Source: an uncultured Pelagibacteraceae bacterium
Lineage (GTDB): Bacteria; Pseudomonadota; Alphaproteobacteria; Pelagibacterales; Pelagibacteraceae
Direction: 5' to 3'
Length of the DNA: 52,856 nt
NCBI GenBank assembly: GCA_902570915.1
Contig: CACGAB010000007.1
Coordinates: 1-52,856 of the forward strand
The number at the start of each line of letters is the position of its first letter. The stretch's first letter is position 1. Of this stretch, positions 8,363 to 16,557 are shown piece by piece. A program made the position numbers and the translations under genes. The notes beneath the pieces are model-generated. The model saw nothing but the letters and a program-made list of their open reading frames with translations. It did no database searches and had not been told where the DNA came from.

Positions 8363-8977
8363 ATGCTCCCCCTAGATTTTATCCTTTTTTTACAGATTAT
8401 TATTTTTTTATTTATTACACCTGGTACCCCTAGAATAGTAATCATTTCTTATTCAATGAATTATGGAGTTAAAAATTGTATTTGGACAGCCTTTGGAGAT
8501 GTTACCGCAAATTTACTACAGGCAACTTTAGTAATTTTTGTCATCGGTTCCTTTTTATCTGACAATCCAAATATCCTAAATATTTTTAAATGGATTGGTG
8601 TAATTTATTTAATTTATTTAGCTTATGATGTTTATAAGTCTTCACCCAAAGATGTTAATTCAAAAATAATTAGCTCAAAAGGTACTTTTTCTTTTTATAA
8701 AGATGGTTTTTTAGTTGCAGGCACAAGTCCTAAGGCTTGGTTGTTCTTTCCTTTAATATTCCCACAATTTATTGACTTTAGTGCCAATTATATCGTCCAA
8801 TTTTTTATTTTAATTACTACTTATGTAGTTTTAGATTTTATTTCTTTGATTGGTTACGCTCTGTTGGCACAAAAACTTATTACATGGATAAAAGCAAATC
8901 CAAAAACAATTAATACAATCTCAGCGAGTGTTTTGGTAATCATTGCCTTAATTATTATTGTTACACAACAGTATTAG
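8363..8977 (+). CDS. LysE/RhtB-family amino-acid exporter
   Basis: A six-helix exporter of 204 residues, typical length for the LysE/RhtB family that exports amino acids such as lysine, threonine or homoserine lactone. The N-terminal helix ends with the family motif ITPGTPRIVIISYSMNYG (a variant of TPGPN), and the middle holds GTSPKAWLFFPLIFPQF, matching the conserved NPK(A/T) region. The ATG follows immediately after a nine-T tract with no conventional ribosome-binding site, which is odd; no later start would keep the first helix. The exported substrate is unknown. Confidence 0.85.
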   Translation: MLPLDFILFLQIIIFLFITPGTPRIVIISYSMNYGVKNCIWTAFGDVTANLLQATLVIFVIGSFLSDNPNILNIFKWIGVIYLIYLAYDVYKSSPKDVNSKIISSKGTFSFYKDGFLVAGTSPKAWLFFPLIFPQFIDFSANYIVQFFILITTYVVLDFISLIGYALLAQKLITWIKANPKTINTISASVLVIIALIIIVTQQY

Positions 8978-9066
8978 AACATATGTAAAGTTTTTTTGCC
9001 ACTTGCAATACTTTAAAATTATTTATTAAATTGAGTATTAATTAATTAATAACAAAAGGAAATAAA

Positions 9067-10305
9067 ATGAAAATAAGCAAAATAATCTTGAGTTTTATTT
9101 CTGCAGTAGCAATTTTACTTTCAACTTCAGTTACATCATTTGCAAAAGTTGTTGGAGATAAGATTGTCTTAGGTGCTGCCATTTCATTAACTGGAAAATA
9201 CTCATCTAATGGTGTTCATACACAAAACGGTTACAATATGGCTGTTGATAGAATTAACAGCATGGGTGGAGTAAAAGTTGGTGGAAAAACTTATAAGTTT
9301 GAAATCATTTATTATGATGATGAATCAAACCCAAAAAGAGCAGCTCAGTTAGCAGAAAGATTAATCTCACAAGATGGTGTTGAGTTTATGCTTGGACCAT
9401 ATAGTTCAGGTTTAACAAAAGCAATTGCACCAGTTACAGAAAAATATGGTGTTCCAATGGTTGAAGCAAATGGTGCTTCTAGATCTTTGTTCACAAAAGG
9501 ATACAAATATCTATTTGCAGTATTAGCTCCGGCAAACTTATATCTTGATGTTGCTATAGATTTAGCAGTTGAAAAGAATAATGGTAAACCAGTAACAGTT
9601 GCAATGGCATTTGAACAAGATGCATTTTCTCAAGATGTAAGATTGGGAGTGCTTGATGCAATTAAAAGAACAGGCTCTAAGAAAGTAATAGATGATAAAT
9701 TGCCGAAAGAGCTAAACGATATGGCTGCTACATTAGTTAAAGTAAAACAAATGAAGCCAGATGTTCTTGTAGTCTCAGGTCATACAAAAGGAGCACTAAC
9801 TGCAATTAGACAGATAGCTGAAATGAAAGTAGATGTGCCTATGTTAGCGATGACACACTGCGATGCTGCGAAATTATCAAAACAACATGGTAAGAATTCA
9901 CAGTATGCTTTATGTGCATCTCAATGGCATAAGACATTAACTTATAAAGATAATTTCTTTAAAGATGGTATGAAATATGCAGCAGACTTTGAAAAAGAGT
10001 TTGGTTATGATCCGCCATATCAGTCAGCAGAGTCCTCAGCTGCACTGTTAGTATTTAAAGATGCATTTGAAAGAGCAAATTCTTTTGATCAGAAAAAAGT
10101 ACGAGATGCTCTTGCAGCTACTAACATGCAAACATTTTATGGAAATATAAAGTTCGCAGAAGGTGGTCAGAATGTTGACAAGCCTATGGTTCTTTTCCAA
10201 GTAATGTGTGATGGCTCAGGAAAATGTGAAAACAAAGTTGTAGCTCCAACTAAATGGGCTTCAGCGAAGTTAATTCACCCAATTCCTAAGTGGTCTGAAA
10301 GATAA
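9067..10305 (+). CDS. LIV-type ABC transporter substrate-binding protein (system 1)
   Basis: A periplasmic type I binding protein of the branched-chain/hydrophobic amino acid and amide family, 412 residues. A signal peptide (basic KISK, hydrophobic core, cleavage near SFAKV, about residue 26) precedes a domain opening KIVLGAAISLTGKYSSNG, typical of the LivJ group. Further family signatures are YYDDESNPKRAAQLAERL and LGPYSSG. A good AAAGGA ribosome-binding site lies six bases before the ATG. The 89-base upstream gap contains TTGCAA (9003) and an AT-rich -10-like region, so it probably has its own promoter. A strong terminator hairpin follows, before the permease genes. The ligand is not predictable; a nearby glutarate hydroxylase raises a dicarboxylate or amino acid. 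Confidence 0.92.
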   Translation: MKISKIILSFISAVAILLSTSVTSFAKVVGDKIVLGAAISLTGKYSSNGVHTQNGYNMAVDRINSMGGVKVGGKTYKFEIIYYDDESNPKRAAQLAERLISQDGVEFMLGPYSSGLTKAIAPVTEKYGVPMVEANGASRSLFTKGYKYLFAVLAPANLYLDVAIDLAVEKNNGKPVTVAMAFEQDAFSQDVRLGVLDAIKRTGSKKVIDDKLPKELNDMAATLVKVKQMKPDVLVVSGHTKGALTAIRQIAEMKVDVPMLAMTHCDAAKLSKQHGKNSQYALCASQWHKTLTYKDNFFKDGMKYAADFEKEFGYDPPYQSAESSAALLVFKDAFERANSFDQKKVRDALAATNMQTFYGNIKFAEGGQNVDKPMVLFQVMCDGSGKCENKVVAPTKWASAKLIHPIPKWSER

Positions 10306-10319
10306 AAACTAATCTATAA

Positions 10320-10352
10320 ATACCCCCTAAATTCTAGGGGGTATTTTTTTTT
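10320..10352 (+). terminator. Intrinsic terminator between binding-protein and permease genes (system 1)
   Basis: A 9-bp stem ATACCCCCT / AGGGGGTAT (10320-10328 and 10336-10344) with a seven-base loop is followed by a run of nine Ts. This is a canonical rho-independent terminator 14 bases after the binding-protein stop and 11 bases before livH. Because livHMGF have no other evident promoter, partial read-through is likely, giving more binding protein than membrane components. Confidence 0.85.
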
Positions 10353-10363
10353 AAGAGTTGATT

Positions 10364-11257
10364 ATGGATTTCATGGTTTTCCAATATCCAATGATTACTG
10401 TCCAAGCTTGCTTGGACGGGTTACTTCTTGGTATTTTATTTGCATTGATTGCATACGGTATGGCATTGCAATGGGGAGTTATGAATATCATAAATATTGC
10501 ACAAGGTGACCTAGTCATTCTTGGAGGCTATATTGCTTACTTCATGTATCTATATGGAATTCATCCAGCCTGGGGTGTAATTGTTTCTCCAATAATAATG
10601 TATTTTATTGGAGTTGGAATTTACAAATTAGTAATTAATAAAGTGGTCGATCGAGATTTATTCATCTCCATTCTTGCAACTTTTGGAATAAGTATTTTAT
10701 TTATGCAATTAATGAATTTTGCATTTGGCGCAGATGTTGTTCTAGCCAATTCAGGTTATGGAACAACTATGTTATTTGATAACAATGTTACCTTACCTAA
10801 CTCAAAAATCTTTTCAGCTGTAATCAGTATTGTTTTTGCAATTGGTTTAGTTATTTACATGAAAAAATCAAAATTAGGGAGAGCAATTCGTGCAACAGCA
10901 CAAAACTCAAGAGCCGCAAAGATTTTAGGAGTTGATACTGAAAAAGTTTATGCAGCTACATTTGGAATTAATGCTGCGCTTTGTGGAGTAGCAGGTGCTT
11001 TAATATCTATTACATTTACAATTCATCCATACATGGGATTACCATATACAATAAGGTCTTTTATGATCGTAATTGTTGCAGGACTAGGTAATTTACCAGG
11101 AGTAGCAATGTCTGGAATGGGACTTGGGGTTTTTGAGGAATTTGCTGACTATATTTTAGGAACTGAATTTAGAATTGGGGCAGTATTTTTATTATTAGTT
11201 TTAATTCTCGTTTATAGAAGATTTAAACTGTCTAGGAAGAGAGAGTATCTAAAATAA
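10364..11257 (+). CDS. livH: LIV-type ABC transporter permease LivH (system 1)
   Basis: The first inner-membrane permease of the importer, 297 residues with about eight membrane helices. Family marks are ALIAYGMALQWGVMNIINIAQGDLVILGGY near the N-terminus and GRAIRATAQNSRAAKILGVD, the coupling loop that contacts the ATPase, followed by AGLGNLPGVAMSGMGLGVFEE. The open frame extends to TTG 10358, but ATG at 10364 has AAGAG six bases upstream and is chosen. It overlaps livM by one base. Confidence 0.92.
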   Translation: MDFMVFQYPMITVQACLDGLLLGILFALIAYGMALQWGVMNIINIAQGDLVILGGYIAYFMYLYGIHPAWGVIVSPIIMYFIGVGIYKLVINKVVDRDLFISILATFGISILFMQLMNFAFGADVVLANSGYGTTMLFDNNVTLPNSKIFSAVISIVFAIGLVIYMKKSKLGRAIRATAQNSRAAKILGVDTEKVYAATFGINAALCGVAGALISITFTIHPYMGLPYTIRSFMIVIVAGLGNLPGVAMSGMGLGVFEEFADYILGTEFRIGAVFLLLVLILVYRRFKLSRKREYLK

Positions 11258-12306
11258 TGAGTAAAAATATTCTTTTATATTCAGCTATTCTAATCTTTGG
11301 ATTGGTGGCACCATTTGTTTTTCCTGCATTTAAAGTTCAATTGTCCATTCTATGTGTATTGATAGTTTTAGCTACGACTTGGAATATTCAGGGTGGTGAA
11401 ATGGGATACAATACATTCGGGAATATACTATTTTATGGTTTAGGCATGTATTTATGTGCATCTGTTCAAGTTGGTATGTTTTTCCCTCTTGCAGAATGGA
11501 CAGAAAGTGGAGGTGAAAAAACTTTTGTTCATACTCCAGCTCAATTTTTTCAAGGTATGGCTGTTGGACTTGTTGTAGCTGCAGTAGTTCCAACAATAGT
11601 AGCTGGGTTAATTGGATATGCGATTTTAGGTTTAAGAGGACATTATTTTGCTATTTGTACTTTAGGTTTAGGTGTTGCAGCAGGAGAAATTTCTGGAGGT
11701 ATAGAAATTATAGGTGCAGGTCAGGGGTTTACCACTCCTCCATTTCCTGAGGTTGGTGGACTTGAAGCAAGGGGAGAATTTTTTTACTTTTTAAGTTTTG
11801 GAGCCCTCATATTAACTTTTGTTGCGGTACGAGCAATCTATTCAACAAGATTTAGATTAATCTTAAATGCGATTAGAGATAATGAGGATAAAGCTGAGGC
11901 AATGGGTATTGAAACAATGAAATATAAAATTATTGGCTGGATGGTATCTGCATTCTTTTGTGGTTTAGCAGGTGGTATTATGGGAGGACTAGTTGGATAC
12001 ATCGACTCAACTGATGTTGCCTTTGACGGTAGAGAAATGGGAGTGTTCATGGTTTTAATGGCAATCCTAGGAGGCAAAGGAACTTTATGGGGACCAGTTA
12101 TTGGTGCAACAGTATTTCATATTTTTAAAGAAGGGTTTTGGACATTCTTTTTAGGTTGGCAATATGTTGCTTTAGGAGTTTTAATTGTTGTAATCGTAAT
12201 TTATTTTCCTGAAGGGATTATGGGCTGGTTAAGAGAAAAATATCCCGAAAAATTTGGTGAAGTAATTGATGAAAAAGATCGAAAGGCTCAAGTAGAACTT
12301 AAATGA
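11257..12306 (+). CDS. livM: LIV-type ABC transporter permease LivM (system 1)
   Basis: The second permease, 349 residues, with about nine hydrophobic helices. The family motif of the second helix is present as TTWNIQGGEMGYNTFGNILFYG, and the coupling loop reads LILNAIRDNEDKAEAMGIE. The C-terminal ILGGKGTLWGPVIGA and YFPEGIMGWL are typical. A moderately long periplasmic loop (about residues 75-90) follows helix 3. The ATG overlaps the livH stop and the 3' end overlaps livG by four bases (ATGA), indicating coupled translation. Confidence 0.92.
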   Translation: MSKNILLYSAILIFGLVAPFVFPAFKVQLSILCVLIVLATTWNIQGGEMGYNTFGNILFYGLGMYLCASVQVGMFFPLAEWTESGGEKTFVHTPAQFFQGMAVGLVVAAVVPTIVAGLIGYAILGLRGHYFAICTLGLGVAAGEISGGIEIIGAGQGFTTPPFPEVGGLEARGEFFYFLSFGALILTFVAVRAIYSTRFRLILNAIRDNEDKAEAMGIETMKYKIIGWMVSAFFCGLAGGIMGGLVGYIDSTDVAFDGREMGVFMVLMAILGGKGTLWGPVIGATVFHIFKEGFWTFFLGWQYVALGVLIVVIVIYFPEGIMGWLREKYPEKFGEVIDEKDRKAQVELK

Positions 12307-13043
12307 GTATTTTAGAAGTAAACAATGTTAGTAAATCTTTTGGCGGAGTAAAAGCCAATGTAGATATATCAATGTCAGTAGAAAAAGGTAAGATATTTGG
12401 ACTGATCGGTCCAAATGGATCTGGTAAAACAACACTGTTCAACTCTATTGTTGGAACATATCCGATAGATAATGGTTCAATAAAATTTAATGACAAAGAA
12501 GTCTCAGACTTACCCGTGCCTGTTATTGCAAAACTTGGTTTACTTAGAACTTTTCAGCAAACTAGAATTTATGGAAAACTAAATTGTGTAGACAATATGT
12601 TAATTAGTCATAAAGGTAGTGATGAAAGTATATTAAAAATATTCTCAAAAATTCCACAAGATTTAACAGAAAAGGCAGAAAATCTTCTGAACTTCGTTGG
12701 ACTTTATCAAAAAAGAAAATTAAGGGCTGGAGATTTATCTTTTGGTCAACAAAAACTTCTAGAGCTAGCAATGGCACTGATGAATGAACCTGAAATGTTA
12801 TTATTAGATGAACCTACTGCAGGGATCAATCCTACTCTTATAAATGGTATCATCGATAGATTGATTAAAGTAAATCAAGATTTTGGTATTACACTTTTAG
12901 TAATTGAACATAATATGAGAGTAATTATGCAATTAGCAGAAAGTATTTATTGTTTAGCACATGGCAAGATGCTTGCTAATGGAACACCTGACGAAATTAA
13001 AAATGATAAACGTGTAATAGATGCGTACTTAGGAGCACAATAA
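12303..13043 (+). CDS. livG: LIV-type ABC transporter ATPase LivG (system 1)
   Basis: A cytoplasmic ATPase subunit of 246 residues. Walker A is GPNGSGKTT (about residues 36-44), the Q-loop is in LLRTFQQTRIYG, the ABC signature is LSFGQQKLLELA, Walker B is MLLLDEPTAG, and the switch His is in LVIEHNMRV. The LivG-type C-terminal tail ends VIDAYLGAQ. It overlaps livM by four bases and livF by one, so all four membrane and ATPase genes are one translational unit. Confidence 0.93.
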   Translation: MSILEVNNVSKSFGGVKANVDISMSVEKGKIFGLIGPNGSGKTTLFNSIVGTYPIDNGSIKFNDKEVSDLPVPVIAKLGLLRTFQQTRIYGKLNCVDNMLISHKGSDESILKIFSKIPQDLTEKAENLLNFVGLYQKRKLRAGDLSFGQQKLLELAMALMNEPEMLLLDEPTAGINPTLINGIIDRLIKVNQDFGITLLVIEHNMRVIMQLAESIYCLAHGKMLANGTPDEIKNDKRVIDAYLGAQ

Positions 13044-13828
13044 TGTCAAATCAATACGAAGTTTTAGGAAAAGCTCCAGTAGCAGAAGATTTAAAAAAAT
13101 TATCCCCAAATAATATTCATCTTACTATTAAAAATATGAATGCTGGATATGGCAAAATGGAAATTCTTCATAATTTCGATCTATTCGTTAGTAAGGCTCA
13201 ATCTTTATGTCTGATTGGACCAAACGGAGCTGGTAAATCTACTATTCTTCACTCTATTTATGGTTTTACAAATATTTTTTCAGGGCAAATAGAAATAGAC
13301 GGAAAAGAAATCACAAATTTAACACCAGCTGAAAAATTGAAAACTGTTGGAATAGCATACATACTACAGGATAATTCTGTCTTTCCAGATATGACCGTGG
13401 AGGAAAATTTATTAATGGGTGGATTTATTAAAGAAAAAACGGAAGAGTCTTACGCGGAAGCTGAGCGAATTTTTGAGAAATATGAAAGATTAAGAAACAG
13501 AAGAAGCCAACCTGCAAAAGTATTATCAGGTGGAGAAAGAAGATTGTTAGAAATTTCAAGAGCATTGGTAATGAAGCCATCAGTTTTATTAGTTGATGAA
13601 CCATCAATTGGTCTAGAACCAAGGTATATTGATATGGTATTTGAAATTTTAAGAGATCTCCAAGAGAATGAAAAAAAGACAATTATTTTAGTTGAACAAA
13701 ATGCTAAAAAAGGACTCGAGTTCGCAGATATTGGTTACGTGCTAGTATCTGGTCAGACTGCAATTGCAGGTAAAGGGGATGATCTTTTAAATAATCCGGA
13801 TGTTGGTCGCCTGTTTTTGGGTGGTTAA
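13043..13828 (+). CDS. livF: LIV-type ABC transporter ATPase LivF (system 1)
   Basis: The partner ATPase, 261 residues. Walker A GPNGAGKST, Q-loop in AYILQDNSVFPDMTVEENL, signature LSGGERRLLEIS, Walker B VLLVDEPSIGL and switch His replaced by the Gln of LVEQNAKKGL as is usual for LivF. It has about 25 extra N-terminal residues (MSNQYEVLGKAPVAEDL) before the ATPase core compared with typical LivF; the start is fixed by overlap with livG. Its last base is the first base of azlC. Confidence 0.92.
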   Translation: MSNQYEVLGKAPVAEDLKKLSPNNIHLTIKNMNAGYGKMEILHNFDLFVSKAQSLCLIGPNGAGKSTILHSIYGFTNIFSGQIEIDGKEITNLTPAEKLKTVGIAYILQDNSVFPDMTVEENLLMGGFIKEKTEESYAEAERIFEKYERLRNRRSQPAKVLSGGERRLLEISRALVMKPSVLLVDEPSIGLEPRYIDMVFEILRDLQENEKKTIILVEQNAKKGLEFADIGYVLVSGQTAIAGKGDDLLNNPDVGRLFLGG

Positions 13829-14532
13829 TGATTAGTTCAAAATATTTTTTAAAAGGCTTCAGTGCTATAAAAGGTGTTGGTAGTCCTGCCATAGCTTTAG
13901 GTGCAAGTTTTATAGCTATAGGCGCACTATTAAAAAATTTAGGTTTCACAATTCAACAAAGCATTTTTTCAACTTTCCTCACATACGCTTTACCTGGCTC
14001 ACTAGTGATGGCTGAGTCAATGTTAATCGGAGCATCTTTGATAAATATTTTTTTAGCCGTTTGGTTGGTTAATGCGAGATTATATCCAATGACTGTCGCG
14101 CTAATGCCGTTGTTGATGCACCGAGACCAGCCAAGATGGAAATATTATTTGTCCTGTCATTTTATAGCAGTTTCTTCTTGGCTGATAATGAAGGATAATT
14201 ATGAAAATATAGAAAAAGAAAATAGAATTGATTTTTGGATTGGAATTGGAGTAGCAACTTGGTCTGTTGCGATATTCTCAACAATTATTGGCTATGTAGC
14301 TTCTGATTTTTTTAACAAAGACATACTTATTGGTCTAGCAATTATAAATCCAATATATTTTATATGCATGATGGTTGGAGCTATGAAAACTTTTCAAATA
14401 AGTTTATCGGTTATTTTAGGTGCAACGCTTGGTCCTATTTTTTATTTTTTATCAGCTGAGTGGTGTATCTTGTTTGGTGGCTTCACTGCTGGAACTATAG
14501 CGTTTTTAATTGGAGAAAAAAATGGCAAGTAA
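13828..14532 (+). CDS. azlC: AzlC-family amino acid exporter large subunit
   Basis: A five- to six-helix membrane protein of 234 residues belonging to the AzlC family, which with small AzlD forms exporters of branched-chain amino acids. Family features are an N-terminal helix with ALGASFIAIGALLKNLGFTI, the mid-region VWLVNARLYPMTVALMPL and the following RWKYYLSCHFIA. It is fused by one-base overlap to the LIV-type importer genes and overlaps azlD by 11 bases. Import and export genes for related amino acids in one transcript suggest exchange or overflow control; that is inference. Confidence 0.85.
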   Translation: MISSKYFLKGFSAIKGVGSPAIALGASFIAIGALLKNLGFTIQQSIFSTFLTYALPGSLVMAESMLIGASLINIFLAVWLVNARLYPMTVALMPLLMHRDQPRWKYYLSCHFIAVSSWLIMKDNYENIEKENRIDFWIGIGVATWSVAIFSTIIGYVASDFFNKDILIGLAIINPIYFICMMVGAMKTFQISLSVILGATLGPIFYFLSAEWCILFGGFTAGTIAFLIGEKNGK

Positions 14533-14845
14533 TATTTTAATTGTTATATTTGTCACATCTCTAGCTACATACTTATCAAGATTTTTAGGAGTTGTTAGTT
14601 CAGAAAAAATTAAAGAAACCTCAAAAATGTTCAGATGGTTTAATTGTCTTGCTTATTCAACTCTTGCTGCATTAATTGCTCGAATAGTTATTTTTCCATT
14701 AGGATCTTTAGCAGAAGTAGATTTATCAGTCAGAATTTTTGTGGTTTCTTTATGTATAATTATTTTCTTTTTAACTAAAAAAAATTTAGTTTACCCTACA
14801 ATTTTCTCTGCTATCATACTATCTCTTATTACAAGATTTGTATGA
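14522..14845 (+). CDS. azlD: AzlD-family amino acid exporter small subunit
   Basis: A 107-residue protein with about four membrane helices; the segment FVTSLATYLSRFLGVV near the N-terminus and the basic break before the last helix fit AzlD. The frame opens at TTG 14510, but ATG at 14522 begins MASNILIV and follows GGAGAAAA in the azlC 3' end, which can act as ribosome-binding site. It overlaps azlC by 11 bases and glaH by four (ATGA). It acts with AzlC as a two-component exporter. Confidence 0.82.
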   Translation: MASNILIVIFVTSLATYLSRFLGVVSSEKIKETSKMFRWFNCLAYSTLAALIARIVIFPLGSLAEVDLSVRIFVVSLCIIIFFLTKKNLVYPTIFSAIILSLITRFV

Positions 14846-15756
14846 GCGAAAAGATTGATGGATTTCAAATAGAAAAACACGAACTGTCATCTAGAATTGT
14901 CAATATTGACATCAGCGATGAAGTTTTGAGTAAACTCATTTTTCCATTTAATAAGTTCGATATTACTGCTCTAGAATACAAACCTTTTACAAGATTCACT
15001 ATTGCAAAAAGTTTAGACGACTTGAGTAATAATAAATTATCAAAATTTTTAAATGAAATTTTAAAAGATCGAAATACAGGATGTTTTATTATTAAACCTC
15101 AAAATTTAAATTCAAAAATTGATGATAATTTTTTAGTTAAATTATCAACTGCCATCTCTCATTTAGTAGGTATACCTAATTACGATGCTATGGCTGGTAA
15201 ATATTATGCAAGATTTCATGTAAAGCACGTCGATAAAAGCGACTCTTATTTAAGGAAAGCGTATACAAACATGGATCTTCATACAGATGGCACTTACGTA
15301 AAAGAGAAAACTGATTGGCTATTAATGTCAAAATTAGAGGAAAGAAATGCAGAAGGTGGTGAAACTGCCATGTTGCATCTCGATGATTGGGAACATTGTG
15401 ATGAATTGTTTAATGATCCAACAGGACAGGAAAACTTTCTTTGGGGATCACCAAAAAGTAAAAATATAGACTATAAAGTTGAACATCCTATATTTTCAAC
15501 AGATCAAAACGGTAGAGCTCAAATTTCTTATATAGATCAGTTTCCAGAACCAAAAAATATGAAACAAGGTATTTTTTTACAAAAGTTATCTGACAACTTA
15601 GAAGAGAGTAAAAATAAGATAATCACAAAACTTCCAGTGGGATCTTCAATTGTAGCAAACAACTATTTTTGGCTTCATGGACGAAAACCTTTTAAAGAAA
15701 ATAAAGATTTAAGTAGAGAATTATTAAGAATAAGGGGTTCTTTTTTTATTAATTAA
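14842..15756 (+). CDS. glaH: Glutarate 2-hydroxylase (CsiD/GlaH), Fe(II)/2-oxoglutarate oxygenase
   Basis: CsiD hydroxylates glutarate to L-2-hydroxyglutarate using 2-oxoglutarate and oxygen, a step of lysine/cadaverine catabolism. The 304-residue protein matches the CsiD family throughout: ALEYKPFTRFTIAKSLDDL, NYDAMAGKYYARF, KSDSYLRKAY, LHTDGTYV, LHLDDWEH and YIDQFPEPKN. The iron triad is H147, D149 (in HTD) and H279 (in WLHGRKP), with the 2-oxoglutarate-binding Arg in the late SRELLRIRG. It is translationally linked to azlD. In E. coli the partner lhgO lies next door; no LhgO homologue is present in this window, so the product must be oxidised by an enzyme encoded elsewhere. Confidence 0.9.
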   Translation: MSEKIDGFQIEKHELSSRIVNIDISDEVLSKLIFPFNKFDITALEYKPFTRFTIAKSLDDLSNNKLSKFLNEILKDRNTGCFIIKPQNLNSKIDDNFLVKLSTAISHLVGIPNYDAMAGKYYARFHVKHVDKSDSYLRKAYTNMDLHTDGTYVKEKTDWLLMSKLEERNAEGGETAMLHLDDWEHCDELFNDPTGQENFLWGSPKSKNIDYKVEHPIFSTDQNGRAQISYIDQFPEPKNMKQGIFLQKLSDNLEESKNKIITKLPVGSSIVANNYFWLHGRKPFKENKDLSRELLRIRGSFFIN

Positions 15757-15786
15757 TATAAACAATTCTTTATAAGTATTTAAATT

Positions 15787-16554
15787 ATGAAATTAGGTTT
15801 TATTGGAACGGGTAAAATTACATCATCAGTTATAACTGGTATTTGTAATTCATCTATAAAATATAACAGGATATTTGTTTCTTCACGGAATAACAAAATC
15901 TCCAAAAATCTCAAAAAAAGATTTAAAAAAATTTCTATCGAAAAAAATAATCAAAAAATAATTGATAGTTGCAGTTGGATATTTCTAGCTGTCACACCAA
16001 CTGTAGGTAAAAAAATATTAAAGAATCTTAAATTTAGATCAAATCAAACTGTAATAAGTTTTATTTCAACAATCACGATACCCCAATTGAAAAAAATAAT
16101 AAAAGTTAAATCAGACATAGTAAGAGCGATACCGTTACCTCCGATTTCTTTAAAAAAAGGACCAGTTCCAATTTGTCCTCCAAATAAAAAAGTAAAAAGT
16201 TTTTTTGATAAACTTGGCTCAACTGTAGAGATTAAAAATGAAAAGTTATCAATTAATTTCTGGTCAACATCGGGGATGATGGCTGCTTATTATGAAATTT
16301 TAAAGATCATGAGTGATTGGTTGGTAAAAAAAGGAGTAAAGAGACAAGATGCACAGAAATATATTACTTCTCTATTTGTAGCTTTGTCTGAAGATGCAGT
16401 CGTAAACTCGAAGAAGGAACTCAAATATTTAGTAAAAGAGTCTCAAACCCCTAAAGGATTAAATGAGCAAGGTCTTAAACTTATGAGAAGTAAAGGTGTT
16501 TATAATTCAGTTGTAAAAACTTTGAATGATATACACAAAAGACTAAGCAAATAA
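15787..16554 (+). CDS. ProC-like NAD(P)-dependent reductase, divergent
   Basis: A 255-residue cytoplasmic protein with the fold of pyrroline-5-carboxylate reductase. The Rossmann motif GFIGTGKITSSVITG is at the N-terminus and the lysine-rich domain ends in a C-terminal helical dimerisation region. The conserved ProC features are altered: the usual RAMPNTP reads RAIPLPP, the GSGPAY helix start reads TSGMMAAY, and the SPGGTT loop reads TPKGLNEQG. It therefore probably belongs to a ProC side-branch with a different imine or keto substrate rather than proline synthesis. It sits between glaH (30-base gap) and the second livG (three-base gap). Confidence 0.7.
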   Translation: MKLGFIGTGKITSSVITGICNSSIKYNRIFVSSRNNKISKNLKKRFKKISIEKNNQKIIDSCSWIFLAVTPTVGKKILKNLKFRSNQTVISFISTITIPQLKKIIKVKSDIVRAIPLPPISLKKGPVPICPPNKKVKSFFDKLGSTVEIKNEKLSINFWSTSGMMAAYYEILKIMSDWLVKKGVKRQDAQKYITSLFVALSEDAVVNSKKELKYLVKESQTPKGLNEQGLKLMRSKGVYNSVVKTLNDIHKRLSK

Positions 16555-16557
16555 TTA

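Noticed and set aside
8326..8445. Minus-strand frame running upstream of the 22-codon ORF
   Set aside because: It lies opposite the LysE coding region, is low-complexity lysine/isoleucine, and the better ribosome-binding site belongs to the ATG at 8325.
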